Below, one piece after another: positions 40,509 to 48,039 of a DNA stretch of 51,246 nucleotides. The notes under the pieces are model-generated. The model saw nothing but the letters and a program-made list of their open reading frames with translations. It made no database searches and was not told the origin of the DNA. Numbering within the stretch: the stretch's first letter is position 1; every line of letters begins with the position of its first letter. The translations under genes were made by a program, and so were the position numbers. Source of the stretch: Acidobacteriota bacterium (GTDB taxonomy: Bacteria; Acidobacteriota; UBA6911); NCBI GenBank assembly GCA_016929335.1, contig JAFGIY010000040.1, forward strand, positions 1 to 51,246, given 5' to 3'.

Positions 40509-41261
40509 CTACAGATGGTCCGGGCTCTTTGGGGCCCAGTCATCCAGGCTCATTTCGGGTTCCACCTCGCGCTGCATATAGATCTTCTTGAGATCCTCCA
40601 TGGAGACAGCCATGAGCTGATGCAGATCTTCGACGTAGCGCCCTTGCGCAACCCGCTCGACCATCTCACGAACATGCGCGGCATCATGGGCGACATATCG
40701 GCCGTAAAGCCGGCGTGCGAGAATCCCGATGTTATATTGGCTGAGTTCACCAGGACACCGGGCGGTGCACAGACCGCACATGACACAGTCGAAAGAAAGG
40801 GTGGCTGCCTTTTCGATATCTCCCCGAATGGCTGCGGATACATATTCCATGACATTGATATCCATTGGACAGGATTTGGTGCATGTGTTGCAGCCCATGC
40901 AGCGCATGATTTCGGGGTAGTAATCCATAAATATCTGAGGCTCGGGACGCGCATCCCGGATGTTGTAGACCCTCCTTTTGGCCGGAAAGAAAGGGAGCAC
41001 AGCGATATGCATGCCGCGCTCCACAACGGTCTGGCATGCAAGTCCGACCTTGATGGCATGATCTCCCGGAATGCGGTACACGGTGCCGCAGGCGCCGCAG
41101 ATCCCGCCGCGGCATCCCACACCGCGCACCAATTGATAGCCGGCATACTCCAGCGCCTTTTGGATGGTCAGCGAAGCCGGGACATCGAAACGTTCTCCCA
41201 TCACGAATATAGGAACAAAAGGCTCATTGATAATGGGTGCGGAGGTCTTTGTGTCGCTCAT
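40509..41261 (-). CDS. Iron-sulfur subunit with one [2Fe-2S] and two [4Fe-4S] motifs
   Basis: From ATG 41261 (AAAGGAG upstream) the protein has 250 residues. Residues 13-80 form a plant-type ferredoxin domain with Cys 50, 55, 58 and 76 (GCRGGICGACGTVYRI). Two CxxCxxCxxxCP motifs follow: CMGCNTCTKSCP at 121 and CVMCGLCTARCP at 159. The order is that of SdhB/FrdB, but SdhB/FrdB of E. coli have a [3Fe-4S] pattern at the third site. In this respect it is more like TfrB/HdrC-type subunits. It should pass electrons to or from the flavoprotein encoded next. No membrane segment is visible. Confidence 0.88.
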   Translation of the reverse strand: MSDTKTSAPIINEPFVPIFVMGERFDVPASLTIQKALEYAGYQLVRGVGCRGGICGACGTVYRIPGDHAIKVGLACQTVVERGMHIAVLPFFPAKRRVYNIRDARPEPQIFMDYYPEIMRCMGCNTCTKSCPMDINVMEYVSAAIRGDIEKAATLSFDCVMCGLCTARCPGELSQYNIGILARRLYGRYVAHDAAHVREMVERVAQGRYVEDLHQLMAVSMEDLKKIYMQREVEPEMSLDDWAPKSPDHL

Positions 41262-41283
41262 ATCCGTCTCCTTTGCCTCAAAA

Positions 41284-41757
41284 TCAGCGTGCAATAAACA
41301 AGCCGAGCACGATCCCGATGAGCAGTGCCACCGGGATCAGCATGTAGCGGTCCAGCAAGGTCTGGACTTTTCTCGATTGCGGGATCACTTCAACCACATA
41401 TTCGTCGACGATATAATCCTTGATGTCGGTGTCCACCTGGGGGCACGACAGAATACACGAGTAGCACTGCTCGCAATCCTCCCCTACGATGGATTCCAGA
41501 GCCATGGATGTGCGTTGATCGGTCCGGCTGAAACGATCGGGTTCCCGCCGCAGCACAGGACAGGAATCGACGCAGTTGCCGCACGCCAGACATCCTTTGT
41601 CGCCTGCCGCTTCGAGGCCGATAGTACTGAGCCGGTGGTAGGGTTCGAGCCCTTTGGACAGCATGCGGCAACGGGCTACGGGAGGCTCCTTGATTCCGAG
41701 TATCCGGATCAGAATTGGTTCGGTCTTCGGTTTTTGTCTCGCAAGCGGACCAGTCAT
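41284..41757 (-). CDS. Membrane-tethered two-cluster ferredoxin
   Basis: This 157-residue protein has two 4Fe-4S motifs, CLACGNCVDSCP (Cys 56, 59, 62, 66) and CEQCYSCILSCP (95, 98, 101, 105), and one C-terminal transmembrane helix (YMLIPVALLIGIVLGLFIA). The remaining N-terminal 50 residues are basic. It could replace the cytochrome b anchor of fumarate reductases: the only membrane-bound partner next to the FrdAB-like pair. The gap to the next gene is 22 bases. ATG 41757 follows GGGAGGTGC. Confidence 0.85.
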   Translation of the reverse strand: MTGPLARQKPKTEPILIRILGIKEPPVARCRMLSKGLEPYHRLSTIGLEAAGDKGCLACGNCVDSCPVLRREPDRFSRTDQRTSMALESIVGEDCEQCYSCILSCPQVDTDIKDYIVDEYVVEVIPQSRKVQTLLDRYMLIPVALLIGIVLGLFIAR

Positions 41758-41772
41758 ACGGCACCTCCCTAT

Positions 41773-42747
41773 TTAAGGATATTTATTCTTACTGTTTTTT
41801 CCGGGCTTCACAGTGCCGGACTTACGCGTGATTGCGCGCTCCTCATCCGGCTTTGCCCCTGACTCTGATATCCCGGATCCAGTGCTTTTATGTATGAACT
41901 GCTTCGGCCCCAGGGCCGCGAGTTCATCCTCGGTATATCCGGGATGGCAGCTCAGGCAATCGCTTTCAGTTCCACGGTCTACGGGGAAGAACGTCATTTT
42001 CTGATGCAAATTCCCATGATGGCACCATTCGCAGGATACGGCACTCGGAAGCGATGAAGCGTAACCTGGGTGGATAGCAGTGCGGAGGGCAATATGGCAA
42101 TTCGTGCATTCCATCGGGTTCTTCATGGCAATGTTTACGTTGGAGTCAACCCCTCCTGGTTTGTCTTCCTTGGAGCGTTCATGGCAGCGCGAGCACTGCA
42201 TCGTTTCGATCTGAGAAAGACGGTCCAGTTGGTCTTGTTCCGTCCTGGTTAGAGGCGTCGTCACCTTTCCGGCTGTCAGGGTTTTGAGTTCGTCCCTTTG
42301 CCTGGCAGTTTGCGTCCGATAATCCCAATGCTGGCTATGGGCAGCGCGCAGCTTGATCGGGCGCACCGCCTCGGGAAGCTTTCGCTTCTCAATTTCATCC
42401 ACTTCCAGAATATAGAAGTGGCAGCGAAGGCATTCGTCGTTCGTAACTGAAGTGAACCTGTGATAGCGGATATCCGGCGGCAGCGTCAGGTCCTGGAACA
42501 TGGAGCGGAAGCTTTCGGCGGTTTTGCCCGCATGACCGGCGATCCCTTTATTGGGATGGCAGGTGACGCAGGAGAGAGTGGTGTTGGAATGAGCCTTGAT
42601 TGAAGGATCATATAGAGAGTTAACCGGACGCTCGATGTGGCATCTCCTGCAATAAAAATCCCATTCCGATGGAGAGATGCGGGCAAACAGGTATGGAGAT
42701 AAAAACAAAGCAAGAGCAGCAAAGGTGAGAACTGTGCATCGCATCAT
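41773..42747 (-). CDS. Heptaheme cytochrome c
   Basis: This 324-residue protein has a signal peptide (CTVLTFAALALFLSPYLFA) and seven CxxCH motifs: CRRCH, CVTCH, CLRCH, CSRCH, CTNCH, CEWCH and CLSCH, at about 33, 60, 106, 185, 214, 239 and 264. A charged 75-residue stretch lies between the third and fourth. It ends in a basic, Gly/Lys-rich tail. It probably carries electrons in the periplasm between the NrfD/molybdopterin module and a partner. A GTG at 42750 overlapping the stop of the upstream gene, or the ATG at 42747, starts it; GGAG lies just upstream of both. Confidence 0.92.
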   Translation of the reverse strand: MMRCTVLTFAALALFLSPYLFARISPSEWDFYCRRCHIERPVNSLYDPSIKAHSNTTLSCVTCHPNKGIAGHAGKTAESFRSMFQDLTLPPDIRYHRFTSVTNDECLRCHFYILEVDEIEKRKLPEAVRPIKLRAAHSQHWDYRTQTARQRDELKTLTAGKVTTPLTRTEQDQLDRLSQIETMQCSRCHERSKEDKPGGVDSNVNIAMKNPMECTNCHIALRTAIHPGYASSLPSAVSCEWCHHGNLHQKMTFFPVDRGTESDCLSCHPGYTEDELAALGPKQFIHKSTGSGISESGAKPDEERAITRKSGTVKPGKNSKNKYP

Positions 42748-44762
42748 CACCCCCGCTCCTTTCGGACCGTAACGATCCCGCCGGAAATTTCGGCCGGATT
42801 GACTCCACGATTTTTCCCCCAGAACATCCGCGACATATCGGGATCCTTCGGATCAGAAAAAGATTCTCCCCGGGCAACACGGCCATACCCCGTATGGCCA
42901 TGATGCATGGGAATGGCCACCGCATCCGGATGAATCCCCTCGAACAGAAGAGCAATACCCTTGAGAGATGCGCCGTTATCGCTTGTCAGGACAATTCGGT
43001 CGCCGCTGCGGATTCCCGATCGGCCGGCGCGCCGGGGATTCAGATAGATCTTCGGCGAGTAGTTGATTTCATTGAGCCATTTGGACGGCGCACTGCCGGG
43101 GCCCTGGATGCTTTCCTCGAACTCAGCAAGGAAGTATTGTTCCCGCTGCGGCGGATCCTGAAATATCGGAAGATTTCGGGTACTCTCGATCAGCGTCTTC
43201 AGTGACGGAATAATGATCTGCATGCGGGCTTCCAGAGGCTCGGGATTGGGAGACAGCGGATAGACCGCTCGGTCCGAGGCAAGCTTTCCCGAGGCAATGC
43301 CGAGAATGCTCTCGGCCGCAAATCGCTCGGGGGTAAGCTCCGGAGCGGAGCCGTTGACGGCAGTCGCCAGGTCAATGAGCCAGTCATCGAGCGAACGGCA
43401 TGGGGAAGCGGGCTCTATCACCGGAAGGGTGGCTGCAATGAACGGCTGTGCCAGCGGGAGCGGCTCCGTGATATTAAGTGTTTCGAGAGGTGACGCCAGC
43501 GGAAGGACGAAATCGCTAAGCTCTGCCGTCTCCGACATAAAGCTGTCGATGCACACCACCGTGGCCCTGCCGGTGGAGCGCAGAATCGGGCGAATTTCGG
43601 AAGGTTGACTGAAGGCCGGATTCGACTGACAAAGAAGAACAACATTGCGACTGTCGCTCAATATCTGTCGAATGCGGGCAGGTTCGGCATCAATGTTCAA
43701 GAACCGCCGGCCGGGATGGAACAACCCTCCGGGACGGTTGAGGTTTCCCTTCATAATGTTCAATAGAAGGGCCGAAGGATCGTGATGATCCGAGACTGCC
43801 GGACCCGGCTCGCTGAAAAAGCGATGCGTGAGATCCCGGATTGTCTCGCGGGATAGCCCTGAGGCCCTTTCCAGAAATGTCCCATCGAGGGATCGGAGTG
43901 AATTCGCAATCTCCGGGGGCGGAAGCGATACATGAAGGCTCGGCTCATCAAGGGCTTGCTGGGCTATGCCAAGAGAAGCCATGGACGCAGCCTCGCCGGA
44001 TCGCAGCGGAATCCAGTCGCCGGCGGTGGCCGTATTCGTCAAGAATGGCGAAAGCGTGACAAGCTTCAGCCCGCGCAGGCGCGATTCCGCGATTCGGCGC
44101 GCATAGCCGACAAAGGGATACCCGTGTTCCAGTATGTTGGAGTCGAAGAGAAGAGCAATCCGGGCGTTGTCGAAGTCCAGAATCGGAGGGCGTCCATCAG
44201 TATTAAGAAAAGGGGTATAGTAGGTCATTCTTTCAGGCAGCGAATCCAAATGGCACACAGCTTTAAGGATCTTCGACAGATAGGAGGCGAAAGGCGTGAT
44301 CCGGCCGTAGATGTGCAGCACTCCACCCTGGCGGATCCGGCCGGCGACGGTCGTAAGGATTTCTTCAGCCTGCGCCTGCGCCATCGTGCCGTCCGGGCTG
44401 CGCCTGAAAGCTCCGGTCAAACGATCCGGATTGAAATGGAGGTTCAGCATGGAAAGCCCGATGGGGCACATCGCCCCAGCGGTATTGGGATCATCGGGAT
44501 CCCCTCCGACTGCAACAACACGTCCTCCTTCGAAATAGGCGCGGATGGCGCATGCGGAGGGACAAAGCGAGCATACAGATGAAGCCCAGTCCCGCTCTCC
44601 TTGCAGGAGATATGTTGGAGACGAGCCGGACTTCATTCCGCTCTCCTGCGACCAGCAGCCGGACATCAGCGAGGCGTAGGCAGCGGCGCCAATTTTAAGA
44701 AATGAGCGGCGTCCCAGAGCAGGGTGGAAGGAAAGCCGTGCTTTTTTCGTCGTCGTATCCAT
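42747..44762 (-). CDS. Molybdopterin oxidoreductase family subunit, Tat lipoprotein
   Basis: From ATG 44762 the protein has 671 residues. Tat signal GRRSFLKIGAAAY at 17-29 is followed by a lipobox, LMSGC (Cys 36), so it should be exported folded and lipid-anchored. A [4Fe-4S] site C64-x2-C-x3-C-x27-C (VCSLCPSACAIRAYFEGG ... AMCP) is present, then the DMSO-reductase-family domains (SNPAFSQPSEIRPI, VVCIDSFMSETAELSDFVLP). It is shorter than most catalytic members (750-1000). This and the neighbouring cytochrome, FeS and NrfD genes resemble QrcB/ActB-type subunits, which may lack molybdenum. Whether it binds Mo/W-bisMGD is unclear. Confidence 0.88.
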   Translation of the reverse strand: MDTTTKKARLSFHPALGRRSFLKIGAAAYASLMSGCWSQESGMKSGSSPTYLLQGERDWASSVCSLCPSACAIRAYFEGGRVVAVGGDPDDPNTAGAMCPIGLSMLNLHFNPDRLTGAFRRSPDGTMAQAQAEEILTTVAGRIRQGGVLHIYGRITPFASYLSKILKAVCHLDSLPERMTYYTPFLNTDGRPPILDFDNARIALLFDSNILEHGYPFVGYARRIAESRLRGLKLVTLSPFLTNTATAGDWIPLRSGEAASMASLGIAQQALDEPSLHVSLPPPEIANSLRSLDGTFLERASGLSRETIRDLTHRFFSEPGPAVSDHHDPSALLLNIMKGNLNRPGGLFHPGRRFLNIDAEPARIRQILSDSRNVVLLCQSNPAFSQPSEIRPILRSTGRATVVCIDSFMSETAELSDFVLPLASPLETLNITEPLPLAQPFIAATLPVIEPASPCRSLDDWLIDLATAVNGSAPELTPERFAAESILGIASGKLASDRAVYPLSPNPEPLEARMQIIIPSLKTLIESTRNLPIFQDPPQREQYFLAEFEESIQGPGSAPSKWLNEINYSPKIYLNPRRAGRSGIRSGDRIVLTSDNGASLKGIALLFEGIHPDAVAIPMHHGHTGYGRVARGESFSDPKDPDMSRMFWGKNRGVNPAEISGGIVTVRKERG

Positions 44763-44769
44763 ATCTGCT

Positions 44770-45678
44770 CTACAGGAGCGGGATGTATTCCCCTCCGACC
44801 ACAATGTTGTACCGCATATAGTAAATCCCGATCATGACAAGAGCCGACGCGAGCAGGAGAATAGGAATCATTCGTCTTGTCCTGGACCAGAGTGTCACAA
44901 TTAAAGGGATGACCTTCCCGATAAAATTCTCAAGCAACAGGAAAAGCGCCGCGAACGGCCCGGTCAGGAGCAAGGCCGTGCTTTCCTGCGCTCCGAGATG
45001 CGAGATGCTATGAACGACTACCTCGGTGCCGGTCAGAAACAGATCGAGGACCAGGCCCCAGCCCAGCATTTTGGCTAAAGCTTCCAGAAGATCCGCGTTG
45101 ATTTTGCGTTCCTTAGTGAAAAAACGGTCCCGTAGGACCGACACGATGATCATCATCGCGATTCCGGAAACCATGGCAGAAACAAGGAACAGAAACGGCA
45201 TGATCGAGGAATTCCAGAGCGGGCGCGCTTTGCCGAACGCAAGGATGAATCCGGTATAGCCGTGGACCATGAGGGCCAGAGGAATTCCAATGAGGCCGAA
45301 AATCCGTGTGAGACGCTTGTTCCCGCGGAACATGAAATAACCGTAGATGATGCAATTGATCGGGTAGAGAGTCAGAAGAAATGAGCCCCACGTGATCGGC
45401 GACGTACCGCGCAGGTATACAAAAAGATGCCACACGCGGAGTCTCTGCCCGGAATGAGCAAGGAGAAACAGGGGAGCGGCTACAAGGAGCAGGGTTGCAA
45501 GGATGATGCCGATCTTGCCCAAAGGCTTGAAGCGCTCGAATCCAAATCCGTAAGAAAGCGTCGAGATGATAAATGAGCCTGCGCTCAGTCCGGTGAGGTA
45601 GAAATAGATGGCAATGAGCGTCCCGAAGGTCTCTCCGTTATGGATATCATAAAGAAGCTGCGTGCTGTCCATATTCAT
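44770..45678 (-). CDS. NrfD/PsrC family membrane subunit
   Basis: This 302-residue integral membrane protein has about eight hydrophobic helices. The start GETFGTLIAIYFYLTGLSAG (conserved G..A..FLTGLAAG pattern), YPINCIIYGYFMFRG, ALMVHGYTGFILAFGKARPL and FLFLVSAMVSGIAMMIIVSV match the NrfD/PsrC family, which binds quinones at the periplasmic side and may move protons. It overlaps the FeS subunit gene by four bases and lies 7 bases before the molybdopterin subunit gene. The start is ATG 45678. Confidence 0.9.
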   Translation of the reverse strand: MNMDSTQLLYDIHNGETFGTLIAIYFYLTGLSAGSFIISTLSYGFGFERFKPLGKIGIILATLLLVAAPLFLLAHSGQRLRVWHLFVYLRGTSPITWGSFLLTLYPINCIIYGYFMFRGNKRLTRIFGLIGIPLALMVHGYTGFILAFGKARPLWNSSIMPFLFLVSAMVSGIAMMIIVSVLRDRFFTKERKINADLLEALAKMLGWGLVLDLFLTGTEVVVHSISHLGAQESTALLLTGPFAALFLLLENFIGKVIPLIVTLWSRTRRMIPILLLASALVMIGIYYMRYNIVVGGEYIPLL

Positions 45679-46283
45679 TCCGAAAGGTGCATCAGTTCAT
45701 GACCCTGAGCTTTGACTTCCACAGTGATGTCATCCAGTCCGATATAAAACACCCTGGGGGCAGTGCCCATCTCGGGCTTGATCGGCTGCACCGCATTTTG
45801 GGCGATCTTCAGGCTGATCTTGCTGGCGGGATCGTTTAAATCTCCGAAGATCCTCGCTGAAGCCGGGCACGCCGCAACGCAGGCCGGCTCCAGTCCGTTT
45901 TCCGTGCGATGAGAGCACCAGTTGCACTTCTGGACGATCCCAAGATCCGGATGGAGATAGCGTACGCCGTACGGGCAGGAAGCCATGCAGTAACGGCAGC
46001 CGATGCATTTATGGGGATCGACTTCCACAATTCCGTTGGATTTCTGGTAGCTTGCCAGTACCGGGCAGACAGTCACGCAGATCGGCTTCTCGCAATTGTT
46101 GCACAGTATTGGGAGAAACGATTTCCGGGTGTTGGGGAATGCTCCCTTGGCGACCTGCTTGACCCAGGAACGGTAGCGCCCCACCGGAACATTCCATTCC
46201 TGCTTGCAGGCTATGGAGCAGCTCTGGCAGCCGATGCAGCGTCTGAGATCCACCAGAAATCCAAACCTCTTTCCCTTCGCCAT
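45675..46283 (-). CDS. Four-cluster iron-sulfur subunit (PsrB/DmsB-like)
   Basis: From ATG 46283 (AAAGGGATT upstream) the protein has 202 residues. Sixteen cysteines form four [4Fe-4S] motifs: 16/19/22/26, 61/64/69/73, 93/96/99/103 and 120/123/135/139. This is the canonical PsrB/DmsB/NrfC layout. The protein lacks its own Tat signal and is probably exported with the molybdopterin subunit, or it stays cytoplasmic. The frame is open far upstream, but no homology is visible there. Confidence 0.92.
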   Translation of the reverse strand: MAKGKRFGFLVDLRRCIGCQSCSIACKQEWNVPVGRYRSWVKQVAKGAFPNTRKSFLPILCNNCEKPICVTVCPVLASYQKSNGIVEVDPHKCIGCRYCMASCPYGVRYLHPDLGIVQKCNWCSHRTENGLEPACVAACPASARIFGDLNDPASKISLKIAQNAVQPIKPEMGTAPRVFYIGLDDITVEVKAQGHELMHLSE

Positions 46284-46309
46284 AATCCCTTTATCCTTTA
46301 GGGGGACAG

Positions 46310-47260
46310 TCACGAGTGTCCCCTTTTCACGAGACTGACGGCGGCAGCAGCAAGCCTTGGAGCCGATATTCCTGCCGGGCATTTCCCGGCGCAGCGGCCG
46401 CAACCCACACAGTAGCGAGCCAGTTCGACGACGCGCGTATAATTGCCCAGCCGCGTCTCCAGCACCATGTTCATTGGATATGGCTCTCCTTCCACCATCT
46501 TGACCGGACAAGCTCCCACGCAGGTCTGGCAGTTGTAGCACACAAGACTCTGACCGGTGTCTTTTCTAAAGACCGACTGAAGCGCGTAGTCGAACAGCAG
46601 GAAAACAATAAAGACAACTGCCAGGGCATTGAAAGTAAATCGTGAAAAATGATGCCTGGTTAAGAAATAGCTCATGCGGGTGAAGACGGAGACGCCTGGC
46701 AGGCCGGAATCGGCTGCCCACAGGGCGTTGGAGACCGCATCGTAGAATCCCCGCGTCGCCGGTGTGCGATCGATGAGATCCGGATTTAAATCGAGCGAGT
46801 TGCGGGCTAAAATTATGTTCCGGACAACATCCATGTTTTCCCGATCGATGGAGATGGCGTCGAGATAATACCCAAGCTCAATATCGCGGATCGTTCCGTT
46901 TTGCACCTTGACAAAGACATCTGTCGACCCCCGCGGACCCTGACCTGTTCCCTTATACGTGCCATCCGCCGCAACCGCCGGATCTGGCGGCGTGTGTGCA
47001 TTCATATAGCTGCGAACACGCGCGGTATCGATCATGGATAGAATGTGAAAAAGCAGCCCGATAACGCACAGGACGATGAGTGAATTCAAGAAGAGGGAGC
47101 TTTTCTTCAACACATGGAATGCAGCAATGGCAAGGAAGATAATCAATAGCAGCAACGTCAACAGCCGCGCTTCCGAGAAAATGAGTGCGACCACGAAAGC
47201 CACTATGGCGAATCGCCACGGGCGCGAGGCAAAATCGAGATTGAAGCGGGAGCGATTCAT
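46310..47260 (-). CDS. FMN-binding domain / membrane / two-cluster ferredoxin fusion (NosR/RnfG-like)
   Basis: This 316-residue protein has three N-terminal transmembrane helices (14-30, 34-50, 57-76), a periplasmic FMN-binding domain (96-182; DGTYKGTGQGPRGSTDVFVK), another helix (209-228), and a cytosolic ferredoxin part with two [4Fe-4S] motifs (Cys 241/244/247/251 and 284/287/290/294). NosR/NqrC/RnfG proteins attach FMN at the Thr of SGAT; here the corresponding place reads TPATRG, so covalent flavin is uncertain. It should carry electrons across the membrane. ATGA-overlaps with the ferredoxin gene upstream. Confidence 0.85.
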   Translation of the reverse strand: MNRSRFNLDFASRPWRFAIVAFVVALIFSEARLLTLLLLIIFLAIAAFHVLKKSSLFLNSLIVLCVIGLLFHILSMIDTARVRSYMNAHTPPDPAVAADGTYKGTGQGPRGSTDVFVKVQNGTIRDIELGYYLDAISIDRENMDVVRNIILARNSLDLNPDLIDRTPATRGFYDAVSNALWAADSGLPGVSVFTRMSYFLTRHHFSRFTFNALAVVFIVFLLFDYALQSVFRKDTGQSLVCYNCQTCVGACPVKMVEGEPYPMNMVLETRLGNYTRVVELARYCVGCGRCAGKCPAGISAPRLAAAAVSLVKRGHS

Positions 47261-47868
47261 CCTTCCAGCACCCCCCTCTCCTGAAGATGCCGGGCTACTT
47301 CATCAATAAACTCCCGGTTAATCATCCCATGGCGCAAGGCTTCTACAAGAAGACTATCCGGGACCTTGCCCTGCGAAATAGCCTGCATCGTCTCTTTCTG
47401 CATTAGTCCGAAGATGGTTGCAGTGTCGAGGTGCTGGACACAGAATCCCTGGCAAGCCCCGCAGCGGATGCAGTTGAGTCCGCCGGTGCGGATGAATTTG
47501 GCGTAGTCGGAAGCCCGAGCGCTGATGGTGAGCTCGGCCTGATACTGGATCGAGGCCGGACAATTGTCCTGCGTGGCGTAGCAAGCCCGGCATTCGTAGC
47601 AGTAGATGGTCTGGATATTGCCGTGGAAAACGGGCTTTGCGATGACGAGGCCCAGAGAGCCTGCTATGGCAAGCATGGACAATCGGTTCAGATTCTCCGA
47701 AGGAGTGCGGTGCTTCAGGTTAGTGAAAGACTGATAGCGGCGGATACCGGGCAGCACCGCCGGCTGATCGGGGTCCCCGCGCTGGTAGCGCTTGTAGGGA
47801 CTCGCACCCTTCGCTTCCGGAAGCTTGTTTCCCATATCCCCTTTCGGTTTTTCATCCTGGTCGGACAT
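47257..47868 (-). CDS. Two-cluster ferredoxin-type protein with one membrane helix
   Basis: This 203-residue protein has a charged N-terminus with no signal, one hydrophobic segment (LSMLAIAGSLGLVIAKPV, 63-80), then two cysteine motifs: CYECRACYATQDNCP (90/93/96/103, with wider last spacing) and CIRCGACQGFCV (133/136/139/143). The C-terminal 60 residues are helical. This arrangement is not a known ferredoxin family to me. It overlaps the FMN-binding gene by four bases. ATG 47868 follows AGGGAACAGATATG-like sequence. Confidence 0.8.
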   Translation of the reverse strand: MSDQDEKPKGDMGNKLPEAKGASPYKRYQRGDPDQPAVLPGIRRYQSFTNLKHRTPSENLNRLSMLAIAGSLGLVIAKPVFHGNIQTIYCYECRACYATQDNCPASIQYQAELTISARASDYAKFIRTGGLNCIRCGACQGFCVQHLDTATIFGLMQKETMQAISQGKVPDSLLVEALRHGMINREFIDEVARHLQERGVLEG

Positions 47869-47889
47869 ATCTGTTCCCTCGGCTCGACA

Positions 47890-48039
47890 TCAACCGGGAA
47901 GCATCATCGCCATAAGCAATCCGGCGATCGCTCCTCCAACGAATCCCTGTATAAGCTCCTTCACCGACTTCATCCCAAGGCTGAAGCTGAGAATGCTTCC
48001 CGAAAATCCTCCTCCAATAATGAAAATAATAATTTTCAT
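47890..48039 (-). CDS. 49-residue glycine-rich membrane peptide
   Basis: ATG 48039-48037 to TGA 47892-47890 gives MKIIIFIIGGGFSGSILSFS, LGMKSVKELIQGFVGGAIAG and LLMAMMLPG. Two hydrophobic segments separated by a short charged turn form a hairpin with GxxxG-like motifs (GGGFSGS, GFVGGAIAG). The start overlaps the stop of the transporter gene as TGATG, and the ferredoxin gene follows 21 bases later, so it is in the operon and translationally coupled. I do not recognise a family. Confidence 0.65.
   Translation of the reverse strand: MKIIIFIIGGGFSGSILSFSLGMKSVKELIQGFVGGAIAGLLMAMMLPG

Noticed and set aside
40515..41297. 260-codon plus-strand frame opposite the iron-sulfur subunit
   Set aside because: The minus strand has clear cysteine motifs and a ribosome binding site; the plus frame has no recognisable motif.
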